From Boswellia sacra (Eukaryota > Streptophyta > Magnoliopsida > Sapindales > Burseraceae), in assembly GCA_013180625.2 (NCBI GenBank), contig SNVD02013895.1:434001-498000 (forward strand): a DNA stretch of 64,000 nt, written 5' to 3'. Position 1 is the stretch's first letter. Each line of letters begins with the position of its first letter. Below the pieces are notes generated by a model. That model was not told the DNA's origin and did no database searches. It saw only the letters and a list, made by a program, of their open reading frames with translations. The position numbers and the translations under genes were made by a program. Below are positions 55,603 to 64,000 of the stretch, piece after piece.

Positions 55603-56710
55603 TGATTTTTTAAGATGAATTTATCAAATAAGATTTTATAAAATAAATAAATGCATAAAAATCTAGTACTATTTAACAGTGTCATCATTGCTTAAACTAT
55701 ACCGACCTGCACAGCTATGATTCCAGTAACTTCAAGCAAGGATCCTCTTGCCAACATTTTGCGAGGAAATTTTACTTGGTTTGAACTTAATGTCTCTATT
55801 TCAGCAATAGGCCATTCCCTAACTGTTTCCTAGATTTATCGAGCCAAAGACTCCTAGGAATTGCTTGCAAATGAATCCAGAAAAAAAGTGATATTGTAAA
55901 AGGTGAATACAGCTAGGCAACTTGATAGATTGAAATTGACAAATTTTACTCAAAGTTGCCTAGTTGTATTCACCTTTTACAAATTTTGTTTCCTCAATTT
56001 ATCGAGCCAAAGACTCCTAGAAATTAATTTCTAAATTACCCGTAATCCTAACCAAGCCTTCTTGATATCATTATCATGAGTAAATGATTCATTAATCGAT
56101 GCCCACAAAATCCACCTACTCTTAGCACTATCAAAGGAAGTCTTAGAAGCAAAAACTTTTCCATAATAGTATCGTAATGCTTAAACAACATCCAAGGAGC
56201 CCTCTTCCGGAATGAACTTATCAGCGATAATCTTATAAGTGCTAATAATGTAAAAATCATATTTAAAATTCCCTAGGCTTGCCTTAAATACATGTTTAAT
56301 GTTTGGTCCAATTATTGATTTAGTGACACACTTTTGGTTCTTTGTTGAAACTGGGAAAAAATCTGGGCACTTCCACATTCTAGTATGCTCAACAAAATGC
56401 AAAGGTTATTTAGCTTTAGTCTATTGTACGAAATCTTTGTTCATGTAAAGAAATGCTAGTCCCTTGTCCTTGATTCGGGGAAAATTTTCATCAAATAACC
56501 CCTTGGGCCACCTACAAATTATATTTAACCCCCTTTTTTATTTTAACGATATTTAACCCGCTCTTTCGAAATAAAAGTACAAAGATACCCTTAATAGTTT
56601 TAAAAATAACAACAATAAATGACATGTATAGTTTTTTGCACAACATAGTTGTGCAATTGCATAAAAGAGTCGTGCAAAAAGTAAAAAAATAGATCTTGTA
56701 TGTTTTGAGG
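55603..56710. other. Intergenic sequence with a hairpin between direct repeats
   Basis: Apart from the fold-back structure at 55824-56026, no CNL or known domain is seen. Minus-strand frames at 56048-56402 and 56512-56885 give no recognised product; part of this may be decayed LINE sequence. Confidence 0.4.
55824..56026. repeat. Inverted repeat nested in direct repeats
   Basis: Arms of 30 bp (55894-55923 and 55953-55982) are inverse copies with one mismatch, separated by a 29-base loop; the core is GTAAAAGGTGAATACA. The hairpin is bracketed by a 39-bp direct repeat (55824-55862 and about 55987-56025, containing ATCGAGCCAAAGACTCCTAG) with only about three differences. No coding frame or known element family is recognised. 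Confidence 0.8.
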
Positions 56711-57638
56711 ACGTTCGATGGCGATGCGTGCATGGAAATCTAGTGGTCTTGAGGACGTCCGTTCCACGGATAAGGGATTTCTCATCTTCCATTTTAGAAC
56801 TGAGGATGAGGTACATGCAATCATTGCTCGCAGTCCTTGGATGTTTGGAGGTAAATTCATTTATCTGCAGCAATGGCATCCGCATCTGGATTTCAATCTT
56901 ACAGCATTCCGGACACTACCAGTTTGGATCCGTTTGTATGGCCTACTGTTTCCATTGTGAACAGCCAAAGGCCTTAGCATTATCTCCAGCATGGTTGGAG
57001 AACCTCAATCTTGTGATAAGGCGACTTCTGATCTATCTAGATTGGAGTATGCGAGGGTTTGTATTCTTATTGATGCAAGACGCCCTCGAATTAAGAACTT
57101 TGAGTTCAGGTGCAAACTCTCTCCAGAGCCCATTGAAATTCAAGTTGAATATGAGTGAACTCCAAAACATTGCCCCAAATGTTGCTAGTTTGGTCATCGT
57201 TGTCCAGAACCGGTAAAGACTTCAAGTCCAGATAAGAATGAGGCTAGCACCTCTGATAGTGCCCATTTGAGAAAAGAAAAGGATGTGACCAAGGTCACTG
57301 ATTGCACCAAAATAGTTACTATTCCAGAAATTTCTACAGTGCAAGTTGAGCCTCCGAAGGCTACTACAGTTCCGAGTGCAGAGTCAGTTTCAAATTCTGA
57401 TTCGCTATCTCCTTTTGCGACTGACGAGGGTAGACTTTTGGGCACTATCAAGTGTTCTATAAATCGTGAGGCATCTATTTCCTCAGGACGGATACCTCCT
57501 GAGTCTTCTCCCACTCGTTTTGAGCCTTTGAATGGGCTTAGTGAGGATGATCAATCTGATAGGATTGACCATACTCATTCGGACACCCCAGCTACCCCGG
57601 TAAAGAAGGGTAAGAAGAAGAAAAACAAGAAGGGTTAA
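56711..57638 (+). pseudogene. LINE ORF1-type remnant (DUF4283 and zinc knuckle)
   Basis: The first part encodes a DUF4283-like domain: WKSSGLEDV, GFLIFHFRTEDEV, SPWMFGGKFIYLQQW and LPVWIRLYGL (~56730-56950). A frameshift near 56955 and at least two stops follow. A second frame continues with VGEPQSCDKATSD, ARVCILIDARRP and a zinc-knuckle-like CPKCC-FGHRC (~57172-57205). The tail is acidic and Ser/Thr/Pro-rich, then ends in a lysine run (KKGKKKKNKKG, stop at 57636-57638). In plants this combination is typical of L1-type LINE first ORFs and their retrocopies. No endonuclease or reverse transcriptase follows. Role when intact: nucleic-acid-binding partner of the LINE RNA. Confidence 0.75.
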
Positions 57639-57876
57639 AGCTCTTGTATTTTTATGTTTTAGACCGTTTGTGATCATTTCTCTTCTATGTTGTTAAGGCT
57701 GTTTGTGGCTTTTTTACTTTGTTTTAGGCTGCTTGTGGCCTTCATTTTCTATCTTTTTGTTGGATTGTATGTTTGGACTTTACGTCCTTTTGTAATTCTT
57801 GGGGTATGCCCTTCGGATTTTTGTACATTATAACTTTTTTGGATTTATATTACTAAGTAACTTTTCCAAAAAAAAA
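57639..57876 (+). mobile_element. 3' tail of the LINE-type remnant
   Basis: T-rich, G-poor 3'UTR-like sequence (GGCTGTTTGTGGC and GGCTGCTTGTGGC words, GGGGTATGCCCTTCGG) ends in nine A residues (57868-57876). This is consistent with a retroposed 3' end. The GC-rich palindrome starts immediately after. Confidence 0.55.
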
Positions 57877-58274
57877 GGGGGAGGCGCCACACGGGTAAAA
57901 GAGGGTGTCCTATAAGGCCCTGTTCCCCGATGTGGACAAAACCGTGCGGGTCAGTGGACCTAGAGCAGACAATGCCGGACTGTGTCCATCCGAGGACAAC
58001 CGTAAGGTCCCATGCGGGTAAAAGAGGGTGTCCCATGAGGCCCTGTTCCCCAAATGGGCAGGGGACCGGATGTGACATAAAAAGGCGCCTTTTTATGTCA
58101 CATTCGGTCCCCTGCCCGGGCGCACCACAGCACCGGGACTTTACGGTTGTCCTCGGATGGACACAGTCTAGTATTGTCCCCTCTGGGGCCCCCCACAGGT
58201 CCCGCATGGTTTTGTTCACATCGGGAAACAGGGCCTTATAGGACACCTTCTTTTACCCGTGTGGCGCCTCCCCC
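57877..58274. repeat. GC-rich ~400-bp imperfect palindrome
   Basis: GGGGGAGGCGCCACACGGG (57877 on) is matched by its inverse at the right end (CCCGTGTGGCGCCTCCCCC, to 58274). Most of the two arms pair, including TGTCCTATAAGGCCCTGTT and TGTCCATCCGAGGACAACCG. The centre is an uninterrupted 34-bp palindrome around GGCGCC (58070-58103). The left arm has an extra inner segment (~58012-58060) that repeats its own outer text (GCGGGTAAAAGAGGGTGTCC). The arms differ by scattered substitutions. Open frames across it (57845-58246 minus, 57930-58241 plus) are mirror artefacts. Confidence 0.85.
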
Positions 58275-58329
58275 ACTCGAACCCAAGACCTCAAAGGTCA
58301 TTGGCGTTCAGAGTGAGTACCATTCAGGC

Positions 58330-58432
58330 AAGGGGCCCTAGAGCGGACAATACTGGACTGTGTCCATCCGAGGACAACCGTAAGGTCCCGGTGTTGCGGT
58401 ATGCCCGGGCGGGGACTGGATGTGACACTTTA
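58330..58432 (+). repeat. Third, direct copy of the palindrome arm sequence
   Basis: GACTGTGTCCATCCGAGGAC and the CAACCGTAAGGTCCC text recur here in the left-arm orientation, ending GGGGACTGGATGTGACA. The end TGTGACA and the two copies in the palindrome suggest fragments of one LTR or TRIM-like repeat that inserted repeatedly. Just left of it (58275-58300) GAACCCAAGACCTC, read on the minus strand, resembles a tRNA-type B box. Confidence 0.6.
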
Positions 58433-58439
58433 AACATCA

Positions 58440-60300
58440 ACTTCAGAACACTAAGAAAGGTTCTCTCTCTATCTTTGATTACATACTGAAAATAAAGGAA
58501 ATTACAAACACTTTGATTGTTATCAGATATGATGTTACTGATATGGATTTGTTATTTTATTTTCTTGATAGTTTTGGACTTTCAGTAAGATACCATTATT
58601 GTTAATCTTACATCAAAAGTGGGTACAATTTCCTTAGAAGAAACTCAGTATCAACTTCAAAGTTATGAAATGAGGTTGGATAAAAATTGAACAGTTCACA
58701 GACATTGAACATCAGTCACGGTGTTAATGTTGCCGATAGATCTTTTGATGCCAATTAATCTACTAGTTTTAATGGTCAGAATTTTCAATTTGTTAATAGT
58801 TCCAGACAAGGTTTTAATCAAAGTTTCAAGGGAAGAGGAAGAAATCGTTCTCAAGGAAGAGGCCAAAATTTTTTCAATGGTAACAAACCTATTTGTCAGT
58901 TGTGTGGTAAGTAAGGGCACATTGTGGTTAAATGTTATCACATGTTTGATATTAGTTATTAGGGGCCTTCTCAAGCTTCATAGGCTGCTCAAAATTCTCA
59001 AGCTTCTTAGGCTTTCAATCATAATCAATCATCTTAACCTTCTCAACCTTTTGTTGCCTCTCTATCAACTATACAAGATCCTGCTCGGTATCTGGATACT
59101 GGAGCCACTGATCACATATATCTAAATAAACTAGCCATCACAAATTCTTCACTAGATCTGAGACAGTTCAAGTTGGTAATGATTCTCATCTATCCATTAC
59201 CCATTATGATTTTGATGTCTTACATTCTCCATTCTCTTCAGTTAGAAGATACTATTTGTTCTTGCTAGTACTAAGAATTTACTTAGTATTTCTCAGCTGA
59301 TTTAGGATAACAAAATAATTGTTGAATTTAATGATCATGGTTGCTTTGTAAAGGACAAGGACATCAAGTAAATTCTACTGGCAGGGGTCTCAGTAATGGA
59401 TTGTATCAACTTTCGTTGTTATCTGTTAGTGCTTTTCCCAAGTATTCTTATTGTGCATCTCAAATGTCTTTGGCTCCTACTTCCTTGTTTTCTCTATTGT
59501 CCAACTCTACGTCTTCAATTGTTGAAAATAGTCAGACTCTTTGGCATAGGAGGTTGGGCCATCCACACTTTCAAGTGTTACAAAGATTGTCTTCTACTAC
59601 TCAGTTGTTTAAGAATGTTAGTAATGTTGATTGTTTTTGTGAATCATGTAAGCTTGGTAGGTAATGTCATGCTTCTTATCCTAGTTCTAATAATACAGCA
59701 ATTGCCCCCCTTGATATTGTACATTCTGACCTCTGAGGTCCTTCTCTCAAAAAATCTGTGGAAGGCTATACTTACTATCTCAGTTTTGTGGATGATTTCA
59801 ATAGGTACATTTGGATTTTTCCTCTATGTCTAAAGCCAAAGTGTTCAATATGTTTAAACAATTTTTAGCACTTGTTGAGAGGTAGTTTGATACAAGGCTG
59901 AAATGCTTGCAATCCGCTTGGGATGGAGACAATAGGCCACTTGCAAATTTTTTTAAAGACCTTGGTATTGTCTTCAGACATCCCTGTCTGCACACTCGCC
60001 AGCAAAATAGGGTGGTAGAAAGAAGACACAGACAGATTGTGAACATAGGTATTACTCTTCTAGCTCGAGCCTTATTACCTCTTTCTTTCTGGTGGTTTTC
60101 ATTCCATACTGATGTCTTTTTAATAAATAGATTACCATCAACTTCTTTGCAGTTTCATTTTGCTCTTTCTGCAAATTACAAATTGCTCAAACTCTTTGGT
60201 TTTGCGTACTATCCGAATCTTAGACCATGTAATTTTTTTTTATTTTTTAAGTCAAAACTGTTTATTATTCATTCTTCTAGGTAACCATGAAAATTATATT
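58440..60300 (+). pseudogene. Ty1/copia gag-protease-integrase remnant
   Basis: Across many stops and frameshifts the plus strand encodes, in order: a basic glycine-rich stretch and zinc knuckle (CQLCGK, GHIVVKCYH, ~58895-58945), a protease motif LDTGATDHI (~59093-59120), the GAG-pre-integrase block LWHRRLGHPHFQVLQRL with CESCKLGR (~59541-59662), and the integrase core (IVHSDL, YYLSFVDDFNRYIWIFPL ~59717-59825, then RQQNRVVERRHR and INRLPS ~60000-60140). This order is diagnostic of copia elements. Reverse transcriptase, RNase H and both LTRs are not found, so it is an old internal fragment. Confidence 0.9.
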
Positions 60301-60404
60301 ATCCTTAAATGCAAGTGGAACTGTCAAATTCATTCATAGATGTTGATAATAACATGCCTGAAAACTTGTTTTTTTGTGCAACCAAAAGACAACTAGTTGT
60401 AGAC

Positions 60405-60537
60405 CGAAACCCCCCCACCCACCCCACCGCACCCCTCACCACCACCGCCACCAACCACCCCCACCCCCACCGCCGCCCCCCACCCAAAAAAAAAAAAAAA
60501 GAAACACACACACACACACACACACAAAAACACCATT
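60405..60537. repeat. C-rich / poly-A / (CA)n simple repeat
   Basis: About 80 bases of nearly pure C and A (CCCCCCACCC-type runs) lead into an A-run and then (CA)n. The complementary strand has many G-runs. Open frames here are artefacts. Confidence 0.9.
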
Positions 60538-61716
60538 GAAGACCCTTTAGCCTGCAAGATTGTTTACTTTTACATGAATAAAATGATCTGTTGGATGATG
60601 TTGTAAATTATGAGAAAATTTGACTTCTTTACACATTTTGATATGAGTTACTAATTTTATGTGACAAACCCGTTGTTACAAGTAATAAGTTAAGCAAGAA
60701 CAAGTCGTTTGTGAATGAGTAAAAAAAGGGAAATTGTTTTATATATATTTTAAAAAGAGATGCATGTTTGCAACAAAAGATAACTATAGATGAAATATAT
60801 CAAAAGAACTTTTACCTGGCCCATCTATTTGTTCCTAGCAAAAGACTTGTTAGTTGAAGGGCTGATTTTCATCTTTTCATTGATATGTCCCTGCAGCCTT
60901 CTGGTGAAACGATATAGTATTATGGATATTAATGCCATATATTTTCTATGGGAAGTACATAATAATTCTGGTGACCGCCCTTAATTAAGAAAGAATGTAA
61001 TTATGCAATAGTTATGTTGATTTATATACTAAAATCTTTGGAGGCTCCGGATAGCGTAATATAATGCTGCACCCTGGTTGCCCTAAATTAGTTAGCAAAC
61101 TAATATCTATCTTAAGTTTTTTATGATTAACTCATAAGTGGTACAAAGGAATAACCAGTTTTAACTTGTAATTTGAGTAAAATTATCCTATCCAACAACA
61201 ATCGATATCTTGAGAGCAATGTACTATATATATACTTTGCTTACAATTCGGTTTTGGAATTGCTTGTTTGTTTTCCGCTGATTATTTATATATGTGTGCC
61301 ATCTACTTTTGCATCAGATTCTTGCTTTGTTTTGGAAAGCAAAGAAATTCTTTCCACGAGACAAAGTAGTACCTAACATGTTCCAGCTATTTTAAACCTT
61401 GAAAATGGTGTAATTTAGTTATTGATCAGTCTTAAATTTCTTATAGGGCCTATATCACTGTTTTAATAAAGGAAACTATGAATCATAGATCATATAAATA
61501 AAATAAATAATTCAAATATGGGGAATTCCTTGGAAAACGCTGCATACCTTAAGTAGCATCTAAGTACAACTCTGATTTCAGCCATGCAGCAAGTAAAGAA
61601 TCTTCGTTTCGTCACTATAAATATTGCGGGACGATAGCATTATCTACCACCACAGAGAAGCACACCAAGAATATCAAGTTTCCTTGCCTTCCTTCAATCA
61701 ATTACCATATTTGATT
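60538..61716 (+). promoter_or_regulatory. Upstream region, promoter and 5'UTR of CNL-7
   Basis: 60550-61200 shows no gene. 61235-61340 and 61525-61716 are colinear with the CNL-5 upstream region and with 52310-52753. A clean TATA box, TATAAATA, lies at 61616-61623, about 94 bases before the start codon, followed by the TTATCTACCACCAC block and a CTTCCTTCAATCAATTACCAT leader of the CNL-5/6/7 type. Confidence 0.65.
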
Positions 61717-64000
61717 ATGGCTGGAGCACTTGTTTCCATAGTCTTGGAGCAATTGGCCTTTGTCATTCATAAACAAATAGAAGCAGAGGTGAAGCTTGTA
61801 GCTAGTGTTGGTTATGAAGTCCAGAAGCTCACTAGCAATTTCTGTGCCATTCGAGCTGTGCTTGACGATGCAGAGAGCAGAGAAGTCAAGGATCTAGCTG
61901 TGAGGGATTGGATAGACAAGCTTATAGACACATCTTATGACATAGATGATGCGTTGGATGAGTGGATTACAGGGGTTGAAATTAAGGGAATTGAAAATGC
62001 TTTCAAACCTAAGAGAAAGGTATGGTCATTCATCCCTCGTTACTGCTTTTGTTTTAGAAAAAATGTTTTCTTGCGTCATGATATTGCTCTCAAGATAAAA
62101 GAGTTGAATAGAAAGCTAGATGTTATTGCAACGGAAAAAAACATGTTAAACTTTAGGTTGACGAGGGAAACCATAGAACTCAAGCGACCACCAGCGACTA
62201 CATCTATTATTGATGTATCTAATATTCATGGAAGAGAACATGATAAGGATACATTATTAATGATGTTGTTGAGTGACAATAGTCAAGCACCAACCATCCC
62301 GGTCATTTCTATAGTAGGGATGGGAGGAATTGGTAAGACTACCCTTGCTCAACTAGTTTTTAACGATGATCAGGTGAACACTCATTTTGATAAAAAAATA
62401 TGGGTGTGTGTCTCTGAGCCTTTTGATAAGATTAGGATAGCCAAATCAATCCTTGAATCTTTTCTAGGCGATGCATCAAATCTAGTTGAATTACAAATTG
62501 TGTTGCAAGAAATAAGGAAATTTCTTAGAGGAAAGAAGTTTCTTCTTGTCCTAGATGATGTGTCGACTGAAAATCCCACTGATTGGGAACAACTGAGGGG
62601 TATTTTGAAGTGTGGTAATTTTCAACAGAGTAGAATTTTAGTGACCACACGTAAACAAAATATTGCAAAAATCATAGGAACCACAGACAACAACATGATT
62701 TTATTAGGGTTATTGTCTGAAGAGGAGTCTTGGTCATTGTTTAGTCATATTGCATTTTTTGAAAGAACTAATGAGGAGAGAGAAAAATTGCAAGATATTG
62801 GTAGAAGAATTATAAGCAAGTGTAATGGATTGCCTCTTGCTATAAAGATATTAGGAAGTCTTCTGCGTCTTAAGAGTAGTATTAAAGAATGGCAAAGTGT
62901 CCTAGATAATGAAATTTGGAGATTAGAAGAGGTAGAAAGAGTGATTTTCCCACCTTTGCTTTTAAGCTATTATGATTTAACATTTGCATCAAGAAAATGC
63001 TTCTCATATTGTGCTATCTTTCCAAAAGATCATGAGATAAAGAAAGATAAATTAATTAAGTTGTGGATGGCTCAAAGTTATCTTAGGGATGAGAGAGGCA
63101 AAGATATGGAGTTAATTGGTGAAGAGTACTTTGAAAATCTAGCAATGCACTCTTTTTTTCAAGATTTTGAGAGAGATGAATTTGATGGTAGCATAACAAG
63201 TTGTAAGATGCATGATATGGTGCATGATTTTGCTCAATATATTGCCAAGAATGAATGTTTTAGTATAGAGATTGTTGATTTTGGAGAGTCTCAAGCCCAA
63301 TTTTCTTTTGAGAAGGGTCGTCATTTAATGGTAGGACTTAAACATGGAGACTCTTTTCCTATGTATATCTATAATGCAAAAAATTTACGCAGCCTACTGG
63401 TTGGGTGTCAAAACTTGAGCAACATGGCTATATCCAAATTATTTTGTGAATTTGCATGTCTAAGGACATTGGAGTTGAGCTATTGTGGCATTAAGTTATT
63501 ATCAAGTGAAATAAAAGAATTGATACACTTGAGGTACCTTGATTTATCAAATAATCAGGAATTAACAGAATTACCCGAGACATTATGTGAGTTATGCAAT
63601 CTTCAAACCTTAAATCTTAATGATTGTAAGGGTCTCAAAAAACTACCTCAAGAGATGGGAAAATTAATTAATTTGAGGCATTTATTAAATAATATGACTT
63701 GTTATAACAGTCTAAATGAGATGCCCAGGGGAATTGAAGGATTGACCTATCTTAGGACTTTAAGAGAATTCGGTGTGTGTAGAAATAGGGAGGGTAGTGG
63801 TCTTGAATATTTAAAAAACTTAAACAATCTTCGAGGGTCTCTTGATATTATAGGGTTAGGAGACGTGGGAGATGTGGGTGAGGTTAATAAAGCAAAGCTT
63901 ATGAATAAGACAAACCTCATTTCTCTACGTTTTTATTTTAGAAAGTATGATGAAGGAAGGAAGAATAGGAATAATGGGATTGATGAAGCCATTTTTGAAG
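61717..64000 (+). CDS. CNL-7: CC-NB-ARC-LRR protein, runs past the window end
   Basis: Translation from the ATG at 61717 (MAGALVS) stays open for 761 codons to the last base, so the gene is partial only because the window stops. Coiled coil ~1-150 with DIDDALDEW; HGREHDKD ~173; P-loop GMGGIGKTT ~201-209; RNBS-B ILVTTRKQ ~309; GLPLA ~370; [14 protein letters not shown] ~498-500; LRRs from ~577. Kinase-2 reads LLVLDDVS: the tryptophan that marks CNLs is Ser (TCG, 62563-62565). The front half is closest to CNL-5, while the region after about 63000 is close to CNL-1/3. The promoter has a good TATA box. The end of the LRR and the stop are not seen. Confidence 0.95.
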   Translation, partial: MAGALVSIVLEQLAFVIHKQIEAEVKLVASVGYEVQKLTSNFCAIRAVLDDAESREVKDLAVRDWIDKLIDTSYDIDDALDEWITGVEIKGIENAFKPKRKVWSFIPRYCFCFRKNVFLRHDIALKIKELNRKLDVIATEKNMLNFRLTRETIELKRPPATTSIIDVSNIHGREHDKDTLLMMLLSDNSQAPTIPVISIVGMGGIGKTTLAQLVFNDDQVNTHFDKKIWVCVSEPFDKIRIAKSILESFLGDASNLVELQIVLQEIRKFLRGKKFLLVLDDVSTENPTDWEQLRGILKCGNFQQSRILVTTRKQNIAKIIGTTDNNMILLGLLSEEESWSLFSHIAFFERTNEEREKLQDIGRRIISKCNGLPLAIKILGSLLRLKSSIKEWQSVLDNEIWRLEEVERVIFPPLLLSYYDLTFASRKCFSYCAIFPKDHEIKKDKLIKLWMAQSYLRDERGKDMELIGEEYFENLAMHSFFQDFERDEFDGSITSCKMHDMVHDFAQYIAKNECFSIEIVDFGESQAQFSFEKGRHLMVGLKHGDSFPMYIYNAKNLRSLLVGCQNLSNMAISKLFCEFACLRTLELSYCGIKLLSSEIKELIHLRYLDLSNNQELTELPETLCELCNLQTLNLNDCKGLKKLPQEMGKLINLRHLLNNMTCYNSLNEMPRGIEGLTYLRTLREFGVCRNREGSGLEYLKNLNNLRGSLDIIGLGDVGDVGEVNKAKLMNKTNLISLRFYFRKYDEGRKNRNNGIDEAIFE

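Noticed and set aside
57845..58341. Overlapping frames of 133, 103 and 64 codons on both strands
   Set aside because: They mirror each other across the palindrome and reflect GC-rich repeat sequence, not a protein.
1..64000. Search for a non-immune gene cluster such as a metabolic gene cluster or integrated viral genome
   Set aside because: All long coding regions are CNLs or retrotransposon remnants; no enzyme, capsid or movement-protein-like frame was recognised.

Overview
This is plant nuclear DNA, almost certainly from a eudicot: AT-rich intergenic sequence, plant LTR retrotransposons and MITEs, and a cluster of CC-NB-ARC-LRR (CNL, RGA-like) disease-resistance genes whose coding regions are single uninterrupted exons. 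The species cannot be fixed from the sequence alone; the N-terminal style (MAEALVS..., DDVLDEW, kinase-2 LDDVW) is that of the RGA-type CNLs of woody rosids.

Layout. 1-6.3 kb is flanking repeat sequence of the cluster, homologous to 31.2-33.7 kb and broken by two TTA-flanked PIF/Harbinger-like elements and an AT-rich composite insertion. 6.35-11.31 kb is a deleted Ty3/gypsy element (gag, a damaged protease and the start of RT only) whose 3' LTR was later split by a 1.8-kb copia-type solo LTR. 11.3-12.6 kb carries an orphan CNL promoter/5'UTR joined to CNL 3'-flank sequence with no gene between. 12.9-19.0 kb and 19.07-28 kb are tandem units, each with two successive promoter modules, an intact CNL (CNL-1, 15554-18229; CNL-2, 21363-24011) and a 3' flank with a conserved 3'UTR intron. 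28-35 kb holds more decayed flank copies and two MITEs. CNL-3 (35344-38032) is a mosaic pseudogene with a one-base frameshift. CNL-4 (47727-44671, minus strand) is a divergent intact CNL with unusual NB-ARC motifs and a possible in-frame intron. CNL-5 (49131-50519), head-to-head with CNL-4, is a pseudogene truncated by a hAT-like insertion. 52.6-55.6 kb is a CNL promoter separated from its 41-codon gene stub by a 2.66-kb probable solo LTR. 55.6-60.5 kb is a transposon graveyard: a hairpin with flanking direct repeats, a LINE ORF1-type remnant, a GC-rich imperfect palindrome, and a copia gag-PR-INT remnant. CNL-7 (61717 to the window end) is open and continues beyond the window.

How it works together: the predicted products are intracellular immune receptors of one family. 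The locus shows birth and death by tandem duplication of promoter+gene+3'flank units, patchy exchange between copies, and decay by point lesions, transposon insertion and gene-excising deletions. Several transposon insertions can be dated relative to the duplications because a paralogous copy in the same window preserves the empty site. No non-immune cellular gene, tRNA, rRNA or CRISPR array was seen. I found no convincing new kind of system; the most informative oddities are in CNL-4, the CNL-3 mosaic breakpoint, the orphan promoter scar and the fold-back structures near 56 and 58 kb.
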